Assembly (NCBI RefSeq): GCF_003575975.1
Contig: NZ_QQXK01000007.1
Coordinates: forward strand, 62,001-126,000
Length of the DNA: 64,000 bases
Source: Galactobacter valiniphilus
Lineage (GTDB): Bacteria; Actinomycetota; Actinomycetes; Actinomycetales; Micrococcaceae
Reading direction: 5' to 3'
Shown here: positions 1-7,874 of the stretch, piece after piece
How positions within the stretch are numbered: position 1 is the stretch's first letter
Layout of the letters: every line of letters begins with the position of its first letter
Position numbers and translations under genes: made by a program
Notes under the pieces: generated by a model
Told to the model about the DNA's origin: nothing
Databases searched by the model: none
The model's input: the letters and a program-made list of their open reading frames with translations, nothing else

Positions 1-278
1 ACAAAGGGCGCGCCCGAGCGGGCCGGCACCGGCTTCGGCACGGCGAGGCCGCGCGCTGCAAGCGAGGCCATGAAGTCCAGCTCGCTCGTGAGCTGTTCCG
101 GCGTGCGGTGGCCGTGGCGGTGGATGCGCAGGGCGTAGTCGCCGGCCCCGTCCCGGACGCGGAACACCACGTTTTCTCGCTGCTTGATGAAGGTGAGCGT
201 CGCGTCCAGCGCCACGTCGAAGTGGGCCAGCGCGGCCGTGGCGAGGGCGAGGGCGGCCTCGGTGCTGAGCGGGGGCAT
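1..278 (-). CDS. Phosphotransferase enzyme family protein (APH/choline kinase-like), partial
   Basis: This is the N-terminal part (92 complete codons) of a gene that runs off the left edge of the window. It starts at ATG 278, with AGGAAGGA a few bases upstream. The protein begins MPPLSTEAAL and has the nucleotide-binding N-lobe pattern of aminoglycoside/homoserine-type kinases: a segment QRENVVFRV, then the strand YALRIHR carrying the arginine-histidine pair, then an acidic helix TSELDFMASLAARG followed by LAVPKPV. The YALRIHRHGHRTPEQLTSEL arrangement is typical of SrkA/RdoA-like kinases, but the catalytic lobe is not in the window, so the substrate cannot be told. It is divergent from the M23 peptidase gene, and a perfect palindrome lies between them. 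Confidence 0.75.
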   Translation of the reverse strand, partial: MPPLSTEAALALATAALAHFDVALDATLTFIKQRENVVFRVRDGAGDYALRIHRHGHRTPEQLTSELDFMASLAARGLAVPKPVPARSGAPF

Positions 279-368
279 GGGTGTCCTTCCTGCGCGGACT
301 GCGGGGGTCCGGATGATCTGCTGTTTCTCAGCATGGATCCGGGGGACGGAGAAGTGAACCGCAGTCCA

Positions 369-393
369 TTCACTAGACTGTGAGTCTAGTGAA
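369..393. promoter_or_regulatory. Perfect 10-bp inverted repeat, candidate operator
   Basis: TTCACTAGAC at 369-378 and its exact complement GTCTAGTGAA at 384-393 are separated by TGTGA. It lies 91 bp upstream of the phosphotransferase start and 107 bp upstream of the M23 peptidase start. The size and the short odd spacer suit a dimeric TetR- or MarR-type repressor; no such regulator gene is in view, so the binding protein is unknown. No T-tract follows, so a terminator is unlikely. Confidence 0.55.
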
Positions 394-453
394 GTTAAGC
401 GCCCGACGACGCGTGCTGGCCCGGGTGGGCCCGAGACTGTACCGTGATCTTCA

Positions 454-471
454 GTCACACCTGTCACACTC
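454..471 (+). promoter_or_regulatory. Tandem GTCACA 9-bp direct repeat, MtrA-like box
   Basis: GTCACA occurs at 454-459 and again at 463-468, exactly 9 bp apart, 32 bp before the ATG of the M23 peptidase. Tandem 9-mers of the GTCACAnnn type are the known binding pattern of the actinobacterial response regulator MtrA, which controls cell-wall hydrolases. The closeness to the start codon would suit repression. The assignment to MtrA is inferred. Confidence 0.5.
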
Positions 472-499
472 GCCACATCCTGCACAGGAGCACCCTGCT

Positions 500-2176
500 A
501 TGGCCCTCCTCCCACGGGCCGCGCGCCTTCCGCTCGCGGCACTGATCGGCGCCGCCCTTGTCCTGCCCGCCACCCCGGCGAGTGCCGCGCCGACCCAGCC
601 GACCGCCGTCGTGCAGGGAAGCGACGTTGACCCGCGCAAGGCGCCCGTCATGGCGCCGGCCAGCCTCAAGTCGGCCGGCGGGCTCTACCTGCCGCTGGAC
701 CCGGAGAGCGGCGTCGCCGCGGCCAAGAAGAAGTGGGGCGGCTACCGCCTCACCTCCCCGCGCGGAGCGCGCTGCATGCCCACGGTGGGGGCCACGACCG
801 AGCACCTGGGCCAGGACATCGCGACCAAGAATGGCGCCCCGATCTACGCCGTGGCCGGCGGCAAGGTGCTCAAGACCAAGGACGGCACGAGCGCGAACTC
901 GGGCTACATCGTCATCCAGTCGACGATCGGCGGGAAGAACTACCAGCTCGCCTACATTCACATGTGGGACGCCGACGCCTTCGTCAAGGTCGGCGACACC
1001 GTCAAGGCTGGCCAGCAGATCTCCACCGTTGGCTCCTCCGGCCCGTCCACCGGCCCGCACCTGCACCTCGAGGTGTGGAACGGGACCTTCATGCAGCAGC
1101 AGGCAAACGTCATGGGCACCCCCGCGGCGCTCGACCCGATCGCCTTCCTGGCCTCCAAGGGCCTCGGGATCGCTGCCAAGGCGAGCTCCGTCTACCGGCC
1201 CTCCACGCCGTCGTCGTGCACGTACTACGCCCGCAGCACCGGCGTGATCCGTGCCGGCGCCAACGACACCTCGGCGGTCCTGGCGACCGTCGCGACGGGC
1301 GACACGGTCACCTCCACCCCCGGCGCCATGATGAACCAGCGCCTGCGCGTGACGTACAAGGGCAAGACGGGCTACGCAGCGTGGCTCTCCTTCTCGCCGA
1401 GCTACGTGGCGCCCGCGATCACGACCCAGGCGGGGCTGGCCGGCCGGGTCTCCACCGTCACGAGCCCCGTGAACCTGCGCGCCGCCGCCGTCACGGGCAC
1501 CGTGCGCACCGTCTTGACCACCAACGCGAGCGTCACGGCCACGGGCCGGATCGTCTCCGGCGGCTCCTGGCGCGAGGTGAAGTACACCCCGGCGAAGGGC
1601 ACGGCCCTCACGGGCTGGGTCTCCGCCGCCTACCTCAAGGACGCCCCGGCCAAGCCGGCCACGCCTCCCGCGCCGGCGAAGCCGAGCACTCCGGCCGCCG
1701 ATCCGATCAGCACCCAGGCCACGCTCAAGGGCAAGGCCTCCACGACGACCGCCGCGAACGTGGTGCTGCGGGCCTCGACGCCCGGCGACGCCGTCCGCGC
1801 CACGCTGCCCAAGGGCGCCAAGGTCACGGCCACGGGCCGCATCACCCAGAAGGGCGCCTGGCGCGAGGTGAAGCACACGCCGGCCAAGGGTGCGGCGGTC
1901 ACCGGTTGGGTTGCCGCCAGCTCCCTCAAGGACGTCCCGAGCTCGGTGGCCTCCAAGCCGGCGAAGCCCGCGGTCAAGCCGGCCAAGAAGACGAAGAAGA
2001 CCACGTCCAATGTGTGGCTGCGCGCCGCCGCCAAGACGGGCAAGGGCATCGTGGTGTTGAAGAAGAACAGCACCGTGACGCTCTCCGGGAGCACCAAGAA
2101 GGTCGGCAAGGTGACCTGGTACAAGGTCGCGCTCGGCGAGCGCACCGGCTGGGTGTCAGGGGCCTACCTGCGCTGA
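500..2176 (+). CDS. Secreted M23-family peptidase with SH3-like repeats
   Basis: A predicted exported peptidoglycan endopeptidase of 558 aa. The chosen start at ATG 500 has AGGAG nearby and gives a clean signal peptide (MALLPRAARLPLAALIG, hydrophobic core, then ASAAP); the frame stays open further upstream but with no sense. The LytM/M23 domain lies at about residues 75-215, with the metal ligands in HLGQD and HLHLEV and a conserved GPSTGPHLH stretch. Three or more SH3-like repeats follow, each ending in a GW-V-aayL motif, joined by Pro/Ala-rich linkers; these bind wall. A possible MtrA site precedes the gene. The cut bond is not predictable. Confidence 0.88.
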   Translation: MALLPRAARLPLAALIGAALVLPATPASAAPTQPTAVVQGSDVDPRKAPVMAPASLKSAGGLYLPLDPESGVAAAKKKWGGYRLTSPRGARCMPTVGATTEHLGQDIATKNGAPIYAVAGGKVLKTKDGTSANSGYIVIQSTIGGKNYQLAYIHMWDADAFVKVGDTVKAGQQISTVGSSGPSTGPHLHLEVWNGTFMQQQANVMGTPAALDPIAFLASKGLGIAAKASSVYRPSTPSSCTYYARSTGVIRAGANDTSAVLATVATGDTVTSTPGAMMNQRLRVTYKGKTGYAAWLSFSPSYVAPAITTQAGLAGRVSTVTSPVNLRAAAVTGTVRTVLTTNASVTATGRIVSGGSWREVKYTPAKGTALTGWVSAAYLKDAPAKPATPPAPAKPSTPAADPISTQATLKGKASTTTAANVVLRASTPGDAVRATLPKGAKVTATGRITQKGAWREVKHTPAKGAAVTGWVAASSLKDVPSSVASKPAKPAVKPAKKTKKTTSNVWLRAAAKTGKGIVVLKKNSTVTLSGSTKKVGKVTWYKVALGERTGWVSGAYLR

Positions 2177-2179
2177 TCC

Positions 2180-2800
2180 GTGAGCGCCCCAGGAGAGCGC
2201 GCCAGGCGTGCTCGGCCGCCGAGCCGACGGCTCCCTCCACCACGCTGTCCTCACCGGCGGGGGAGGGAAGGCACTCGACCGTCCCGACCCCCCGTTGCGC
2301 GAGGACCTCGGCCGGCACCGTCACGGAGCCGGTGCCGTCCGGGGCGGCGTAGGGCGCCTCGCCCACGAAGGCCTCGAGGCTCTGTGCTTACTGGGGCCGG
2401 GGCAGGCCGCCGATCTCGCCCGCCCCGCCGCGCGGCCCGCGGTGCAGTTCCCCCGCCAGCATGACGCCGGCGCCCAGCCGCGGCCCCCCATTGCAGGGCG
2501 AGGTAGCTCTCGCGGATGCCCTCGTGCCCGCGCACGCCCCAGGCCGCGGCGTCGAGGACCGCGCCCTTCTTGCGTGCTGAGGGGCGCCTCTCCGGCTCCG
2601 AGCGGCGAGCCGTCGATCGTGGCCAGGCGCACAGCCACCCGCCCGGCGCCCACGTCCACCCCGATCACGGGGAAGGCGGTGCCGTCGATGCAGTAGGTGA
2701 GGGAGGGGCGGCCACCGTGCAGCTCGCTGCCGTCCTCTCGCACGACCCCGAGGTCGCGAGCATCCCGGAAGAATATCTGGGGGCCACCCATCTCGAAAGA
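2180..2800 (-). pseudogene. Decayed ROK-family transcriptional regulator
   Basis: No intact gene fills the 697 bp between the M23 gene and the SpoIID-like gene. On the minus strand, ROK-type sequence is spread over three frames. Near 2791-2620 it reads GVVREDGSELHGGRPS and VIGVDVGAGRVAVRLATIDG, the end of the HTH linker and the ATP-site start of a ROK regulator. A second frame gives RLGAGVMLAGELHRG and GAGEIGGLP near 2480-2400, the sugar-kinase-like core. A third gives PSPAGEDSVVEGAVGSA near 2290-2210, the C-terminus. At least two frameshifts are needed, and the N-terminal HTH is not clear. Edges are approximate. Confidence 0.6.
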
Positions 2801-2873
2801 CTTTCAAGAAGGCGACCGGATTGATACGCGGGGCGGCCTGGGTGCACCCGGGCTCGGGCGACACGAACCGGAG

Positions 2874-4640
2874 CTACGGCGCCGCCCAGACCGGAGTGGC
2901 CTTCTCCACCCACGCGCTCGTGGTGGGCACGGCCGCCCGGAAGGCGGAGGCGGTGAGCGTCTTGGTGACGCCCTTGGAGGAGGTGGCCGTCGCGGAGAGC
3001 AGCGTCGTGTCCGCGTTGTGGGCCAGCCTCAGCGCCGCGACGTTTTCGAGGCCGAATGCCTTGGCCATGCTGGCCTGGGAGACGGAGCTGCTCCACGTGC
3101 GGCGGGAGCCCATGGCGTCGTCCTTGCTCTGCAGGTAGGCCGTGGCGGTGCCCCACACCGACTGGCCCGTCCGGGTCTTGCCGCCCGAGGAAGAGAAGTA
3201 GACGGCGGAGATGAGCTTGCCGCCGTACCGCATGACGACCCCGGAGAGCGGCGTGGTCCCGCTCTTCTCGAGCGTCGCGTCAACAGCGGCCTTCCAACGC
3301 TTGCCGTAGTACGCGTTGGTCCCCTCGTTCTCCTTGTTCCACCCCGTGAACTTCTGCGAGGAGACCTCGTCGGAGACGTTGCACGCGCAATTGCTCTTGG
3401 GCGTCCCGTACTTGTCCACGGCGTTCATGTCGTTCATGGCGTAGGTGCGCCCGGCGATCGCCTGGGCCTGCAGGGCCGCGGAACTCCACGAGGAGGGCAT
3501 CTCGGCGAGCCCGTAGAGGTACTCGTCGTTGAGGCGCAGCTTGTTGATGATGTTGACCTTGCCGGCCAGCGCCGAGAGCTCGAGCACGCCGTGGCGGTAG
3601 GCCACGGTGCCGGTGCCCTCGTTGGCGCGGGGGACCTTGACCACCGTCTTGGCCGTGCCGGAGGTCCAGGCCCGGGTGTCCTGCCACTGGACCGTCACGG
3701 GGCCCGTGAGCACCACGGTGCCGGCGGCTCCCGCGCCGTAGCTGAGCGTGAGGGCGCCGTTCTTGACGCTCGCGCTGAGCCTCCCCACCGGAGTGGGGAG
3801 CGCCGCGCCGCTCGCGTACTTGGTGGTGCTCGCCTTGCCGTTCAGCGTGACCACGGCGCTCACCGCGCCGCCGGCGCGGAGTCTCCACGCGCCGTCGGAC
3901 ACCGTGGCGCTGGCCGTGGCCGCCTGCAGCACCTGGACGCGGATGTCGCCGTTTGCGTAGCTGGGGGAGGGGTCGAGCTCCGCGCCGTCGTAGTAGTAGG
4001 TCAGGATGCGCTCGGCGCTCCAGCCGGCCTCGGCGCGGGCCTTGGCGCCGTACTGGCTCATGCCCACGCCATGGCCCCAGCCCGAGCCGGAGACCGTGAA
4101 CGAGCTGGGCGGGGCGGAGGTCGCCACCCACACGCGCTTGGTGGCGGTCTTGGTGTGCTTCTCCGTGACCGTGTACTTCTCGGTCACGGTGTACTTCTGC
4201 TTGACCTTCTTGCTCACGGTGGTGGTGCGCAGGTACTTCTTCAGCACCCAGCCGCTCTTGCTCTTGACCTTGACGCTGCGCCACGAAGACTTGGTGCCCC
4301 CGGCCGTGAGGGTGGTGTTCTTCTTCAGCAGCGCCACGCGGGCCGAGCTGGCGCTGGCCTTCTTGCGCAGGTTGAGGGCCGCCGTGGTGCGGATCTGCTT
4401 CACCTTTTTGGTGACGGTGCGGGTCTTGGTCACCTTGCGGGTCTTGGTCACCTGCCGCGTGGCCGGGACCGAGGTGGTCACGGTCTTCCAGTAGCCGGCG
4501 CTGGGCGCCGCGGTGGCGGTGGGCACGACGGCGGCGGCGAGGGAGGGTGCCGCGCCCGCCGGGGCGGCGGAGACTACGGAGGCCAGCGGCACGGCGAGGG
4601 CGAGCGCCATCGCGGCAAACCGGGGGGTGAGGCGGGGCAT
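2874..4640 (-). CDS. Secreted SpoIID/LytB-domain protein
   Basis: A predicted exported wall protein of 588 aa. ATG 4640 is preceded by GGAGGAA and gives a signal peptide (MPRLTPRFAAMALALAVPLA, then AGAAP). Residues about 40-160 are very rich in Lys, Thr and Val, with the repeated motif TKTRxVTK and an SH3-like stretch with LNLRKKASASSARVALLKK. The SpoIID domain follows: SGSGWGHGVGMSQYGA, the core EYLYGLAEMPSSWSSAAL with AQAIAGRTYA, and a C-terminal YFSSSGGKT. SpoIID is a lytic transglycosylase in spore formers; related LytB-type proteins enhance amidases. There are no sporulation genes here, so a role in vegetative wall turnover is inferred. Three GTCAC repeats lie upstream. Confidence 0.85.
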   Translation of the reverse strand: MPRLTPRFAAMALALAVPLASVVSAAPAGAAPSLAAAVVPTATAAPSAGYWKTVTTSVPATRQVTKTRKVTKTRTVTKKVKQIRTTAALNLRKKASASSARVALLKKNTTLTAGGTKSSWRSVKVKSKSGWVLKKYLRTTTVSKKVKQKYTVTEKYTVTEKHTKTATKRVWVATSAPPSSFTVSGSGWGHGVGMSQYGAKARAEAGWSAERILTYYYDGAELDPSPSYANGDIRVQVLQAATASATVSDGAWRLRAGGAVSAVVTLNGKASTTKYASGAALPTPVGRLSASVKNGALTLSYGAGAAGTVVLTGPVTVQWQDTRAWTSGTAKTVVKVPRANEGTGTVAYRHGVLELSALAGKVNIINKLRLNDEYLYGLAEMPSSWSSAALQAQAIAGRTYAMNDMNAVDKYGTPKSNCACNVSDEVSSQKFTGWNKENEGTNAYYGKRWKAAVDATLEKSGTTPLSGVVMRYGGKLISAVYFSSSGGKTRTGQSVWGTATAYLQSKDDAMGSRRTWSSSVSQASMAKAFGLENVAALRLAHNADTTLLSATATSSKGVTKTLTASAFRAAVPTTSAWVEKATPVWAAP

Positions 4641-4702
4641 CCGTTCCTCCGTGGGCAGGGTGAGTTTCGTGCGCTCGCGCGCGAACCCATTGTGCCGCAT
4701 GA

Positions 4703-4726
4703 GTCACACCAGTCACAGGGGTCACG
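4703..4726. promoter_or_regulatory. Triple GTCAC 9-bp direct repeat, MtrA-like box
   Basis: GTCACA starts at 4703 and 4712 and GTCACG at 4721, each 9 bp apart, on the plus strand. The array lies 62 bp upstream of the SpoIID-like gene (minus strand) and 42 bp upstream of the PTH2-type gene (plus strand), so it may serve either. It matches the repeat unit and spacing of the array before the M23 peptidase 4.2 kb away. Confidence 0.5.
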
Positions 4727-4768
4727 CGTAAGCCACAGGCTGGGGCCCGGCGGTGGGAGCATGGGTGG

Positions 4769-5407
4769 GTGCCCGCCGTCGACATGATCCAGCCCATCGC
4801 CGTTCTCAAGGACCCCGCCGAGCCCGCCTGCCACGAGGAGACCTGCCTCGCCGCCGCGCTCGCCTCCACCGCCGCCCTCCTCGCCTTCCCCGAGGATCCG
4901 CTGTGGGCGGCCTGGTACCCCCACGGGCAGGGCAAGTCGGTGCGGCGCGGCAAGCCCAAGGACCTTCGCGCTCTCCAGGCCGAGGGCGCCGTGGTCGTGA
5001 CCGTCGGCGCCGCCGTGGCCGCCGCCTACCCGCCGCGCGAGTACCCGCTCACGGGCCGCATGCGCCAGTTGCAGGTGGCCGGAACCGAGCTGGAGCACAC
5101 CGGCCGCCCCGTTTCCCACGCCTGGCCGGCCCCGGAGGGCGTGCCCTCGCTGCAGATCGGCCTCGACACGGCCCTCGGCATGAGCACGGGCAAGGCCGCC
5201 GCCCAGGCGGCCCACGCCGCGTTCGATTGGGCCGTCAGCCTGGGCCCCGAGTGCCTCGCGTCCTGGGTCGAGGCCGGGCAACCGGCCCGGCTCCTCCCGC
5301 TGGGGCGCCAGGACATGGCGGCCCTCCTTCCGACCGCTAGCGTGGAGATTCACGACGCCGGGCACACCGAGATCGCCTCCGGTTCGCTCACGGCGATAGC
5401 GCTGTAG
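4769..5407 (+). CDS. PTH2-domain protein (peptidyl-tRNA hydrolase-like) with duplicated fold
   Basis: A 212-aa protein. Its C-terminal half (about 130-212) has PTH2 marks: STGKAAAQAAHAA with the catalytic-type Lys and His, W..AGQPARLLPL, then DAGHTEIASGSLTAIAL, matching the DAGxTqi-GS-T ending of archaeal/eukaryotic Pth2. Pth2 frees tRNA from stalled peptidyl-tRNA. The N-terminal half (about 20-90) looks like a diverged copy (AALASTAALLAF, LWAAWYPHGQGK, DLRALQAEGAVVVTVG) without the catalytic residues. The start is GTG 4769; ATG 4784 in the same frame is an alternative. Most bacteria use the unrelated Pth1, so this is an accessory enzyme or has another substrate. Confidence 0.65.
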   Translation: MPAVDMIQPIAVLKDPAEPACHEETCLAAALASTAALLAFPEDPLWAAWYPHGQGKSVRRGKPKDLRALQAEGAVVVTVGAAVAAAYPPREYPLTGRMRQLQVAGTELEHTGRPVSHAWPAPEGVPSLQIGLDTALGMSTGKAAAQAAHAAFDWAVSLGPECLASWVEAGQPARLLPLGRQDMAALLPTASVEIHDAGHTEIASGSLTAIAL

Positions 5408-5482
5408 GCGGAGCGCACAGGGGATTCATGGGGTGCTCCTATAAGCTACCGACACGACCATTCACCAACCAGGAGTGATGTA

Positions 5483-6310
5483 ATGGCCAGAAACAGCAAC
5501 CCGGTCTTCAATTCCGCCAGCTTTCAGGATCAGCTGAAGGCCGGAACGGCCGCGAACTCGTTCGAGACCCCCACCGCGGGCTCGCTCGAGGACATGTACG
5601 CGCAGCGCCCGGTCCCGCAGGGATCCACGATGACCATGCAGGACGTCCTGAACAAGGTCCTCCTCATGGCCCTCGGCGTGCTCGCCGGCGGCCTGGCCGG
5701 CTGGGTCGCGGTCTCGCGCCTCGTAGCCAGCGGCTCCAGCTTCAACACGCTCATGATGCTCGCCGGTGGCGCCGGCATCGCGGCCCTCGTGATCGGCCTG
5801 GTCAACCAGTTCCGCCGCGCGGCCTCGCCCGTGCTCTCCATGCTGTACTCGGTGCTGGAGGGCTTCCTGCTCGGCACCCTGACGGGCGTCCTGGAGATCG
5901 TCTACCCCGGCATCGCGCTGCAGGCCGTGCTCGGCACCGCCGCCGTGTTCACCGTGGTGATGATCGGCTACCGCTCGGGCAAGTTCCGCACCTCGCCCAA
6001 GTCCCGCCGCATCGTCTCCATCGTGGCGATGGCGTTCGTGGGCTTCCTGCTCATCAACTGGGTGCTGAGCCTCTTCGGCAGCGGCATGAACACGTTCAAC
6101 GGCTGGATCGGCGTGGGCATCGGCCTGCTCGGCATCGGCCTCGGCGCGTTCTTCCTCGTCACCGACTTCGAGGACATCCAGACGGCCGTGGAGAACGGCG
6201 CCCCCAAGTCCTTCGCTTGGCGCTGCGCCTTCGGCCTCGTGCTGTCCATCGTGTGGATCTACGTGGAGATGCTTCGCCTGATTGCGTCGCTGCGTTCGCT
6301 CGCCGACTGA
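5483..6310 (+). CDS. Bax inhibitor-1/YccA family membrane protein
   Basis: A 275-aa integral membrane protein. About 55 residues of cytoplasmic N-terminus (MARNSNPVFNSASFQ) are followed by seven hydrophobic segments, the layout of the Bax1/YccA group found in many actinobacteria. The motif MLYSVLEGFLLGTLTG and the late acidic segment TDFEDIQTAVENGAPK with FGLVLSIVWIYVEMLRLIA are family signatures. Animal relatives leak calcium; the bacterial role is unsettled. ATG 5483 has AGGAGTGATGTA upstream. The gene is monocistronic and closed by a strong terminator. Confidence 0.9.
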   Translation: MARNSNPVFNSASFQDQLKAGTAANSFETPTAGSLEDMYAQRPVPQGSTMTMQDVLNKVLLMALGVLAGGLAGWVAVSRLVASGSSFNTLMMLAGGAGIAALVIGLVNQFRRAASPVLSMLYSVLEGFLLGTLTGVLEIVYPGIALQAVLGTAAVFTVVMIGYRSGKFRTSPKSRRIVSIVAMAFVGFLLINWVLSLFGSGMNTFNGWIGVGIGLLGIGLGAFFLVTDFEDIQTAVENGAPKSFAWRCAFGLVLSIVWIYVEMLRLIASLRSLAD

Positions 6311-6337
6311 TTCGGCCCGTGCACGCAGCGCCTTGAC

Positions 6338-6365
6338 GAGGGGCCCGGTTATCGCCGGGCCCCTC
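6338..6365 (+). terminator. Rho-independent terminator after Bax1-family gene
   Basis: GAGGGGCCCGG (6338-6348) and CCGGGCCCCTC (6355-6365) form a perfect 11-bp stem with a TTATCG loop, 27 bp after the stop codon. It has no long T-tract, which is usual in this genome. Confidence 0.8.
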
Positions 6366-6497
6366 GCGCGCATTCAACGTGCGTAGCCTCAACACGCGCA
6401 GTCAGGGCCGGTGGAGCGCACCGGCAGGGGTGGTCCGCAACCCGGACCGCCGCGGAGTACCGTTGAGCCATCGGGCTCCACGAGGGAACGGGTGAGC

Positions 6498-7871
6498 ATG
6501 AGCAAGGATCGGCCGAGGTGGTCGCTGCGCCGGGTGGCGAGCGAAAGCACCACGCCCGAATGGCTTCAGGCGGCCCGCCGCCGCATCGAGGAGGCCAACC
6601 GGGGCGAGGACGCGACCGTCCGCGCCGCCCGCCAGGGCGCAGCCCAGCGCCGCGCCGAGCGTGAGCCCGCGGCGCAGGGTGCGGAAGCCGCCCGCCCCTC
6701 GACGCCCCCGGTCCCGCCCGGCCTGCAGATCGCCGGCGACTACGCGTGGCGGATCGGCGTGGTCATCCTCGTCGGCGCCGCCGTGTTCTGGGGCTTCAGC
6801 CAGGTCTCTACTCTCGTCATCCCGCTCATGATCGCGGCCCTGCTGGCCGGCCTCCTGCTGCCCATCAAACAGCTCTTCGGCCGCGCGGGCCTCAGCAACG
6901 GCCTCTCGGTCGCCGCCACTTTCCTCGCCTTCCTCATCGTGGTGGGCGGCGCGCTCGCGCTCGTCATCTCCACGATGTCCACCGGCCTCAAGGGGCTGTG
7001 GAGCCAGGCCGTGGAGGGCATCAACCAGGTGCGCCAGTGGCTCGCCGACGGACCGCTGCACGTGAGCAGCGATCAGCTCAACCAATGGCTGGACACGGGC
7101 CTCAAGGCCCTGCAATCGAACCAGAGCGAGATCGTCAAGAACGCAGCGAGCGGCGTCAGCGCCCTGACCCACGTGGGCGCCGGGCTGCTCCTGACGCTCT
7201 TCTCCCTGATCTTCTTCCTCCTAGAGGGCGAGCGCATCTGGCGCTGGGTCGTGCGCCTCTTCCCGCGCCGCGCCCGCACGGCCGTGAACGGCGCCGGGCG
7301 CCGCGGATGGGGGAGCCTCGTCTCCTACGTCCGCGTGCAGCTCGTGGTGGCATTCATCGACGCCGTCGGCATCGGCGCCGGTGCGGCGATCCTCCAGGTG
7401 CCGCTGGCCCTCCAGCTCGGCGTTCTCGTGTTCCTCGGCTCCTTTATCCCGATCCTCGGCGCCCTCATCACGGGCGCGATCGCCGTGTTGCTCGCTCTGG
7501 TGGCGCACGGCTGGCTCGTGGCCCTCATCATGCTCGGCATCGTGCTGCTCGTGCAGCAGGTCGAGTCCCACATCCTTCAGCCCCTCATCATGGGCCGCGC
7601 CGTGAGCCTTCACCCGCTCGCCGTGGTCCTGGCGGTGGCCGGCGGATCCATGCTCTTCGGCATCGCCGGCGCGCTCTTTGCCGTGCCCGTGATGGCCGTC
7701 GTCAACACCGTCGTGAAGTACCTCGCCACCCGCGCCTGGGAAGACGACCCGGTAGCCGAACTCGCCGATCACCCCACGGCGCCCCCGCTCCCGGACCCCG
7801 AACATGCGGAGCCCTTCGAGGCCCCCCTCACCGCAGACCCCGCCGATGCGGCGCGGGATTCCAAGGAGTAA
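6498..7871 (+). CDS. AI-2E/PerM family transporter
   Basis: A 457-aa membrane protein of the AI-2E transporter (YdiK/PerM, UPF0118) family. A charged N-terminus of about 70 residues precedes a pair of segments (RIGVVILVGAAVFWGF, LVIPLMIAALLAGLLLPI), a large extracytoplasmic part, and a C-terminal group of five helices with the family motifs FIPILGALITGAIAVLLAL and VESHILQPLIMGRAVSLHPL. Family members export small molecules or act as Na+/H+ antiporters; the substrate here is unknown. GTG 6492 is two codons upstream in the same frame and also lies after GAGGGA, so the exact start is not certain. ilvA follows after 3 bp, with its RBS inside this gene's end. Confidence 0.88.
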   Translation: MSKDRPRWSLRRVASESTTPEWLQAARRRIEEANRGEDATVRAARQGAAQRRAEREPAAQGAEAARPSTPPVPPGLQIAGDYAWRIGVVILVGAAVFWGFSQVSTLVIPLMIAALLAGLLLPIKQLFGRAGLSNGLSVAATFLAFLIVVGGALALVISTMSTGLKGLWSQAVEGINQVRQWLADGPLHVSSDQLNQWLDTGLKALQSNQSEIVKNAASGVSALTHVGAGLLLTLFSLIFFLLEGERIWRWVVRLFPRRARTAVNGAGRRGWGSLVSYVRVQLVVAFIDAVGIGAGAAILQVPLALQLGVLVFLGSFIPILGALITGAIAVLLALVAHGWLVALIMLGIVLLVQQVESHILQPLIMGRAVSLHPLAVVLAVAGGSMLFGIAGALFAVPVMAVVNTVVKYLATRAWEDDPVAELADHPTAPPLPDPEHAEPFEAPLTADPADAARDSKE

Positions 7872-7874
7872 CAC

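Noticed and set aside
380-500. Cyclic-di-AMP riboswitch before the M23 gene
   Set aside because: This class often precedes wall hydrolase genes, but I found no conserved core or two-domain fold in the leader.
464-1876. 470-aa open frame antisense to the M23 gene
   Set aside because: Arg/Gly/His-rich low-complexity translation that mirrors the codon bias of the plus-strand gene; no domain.
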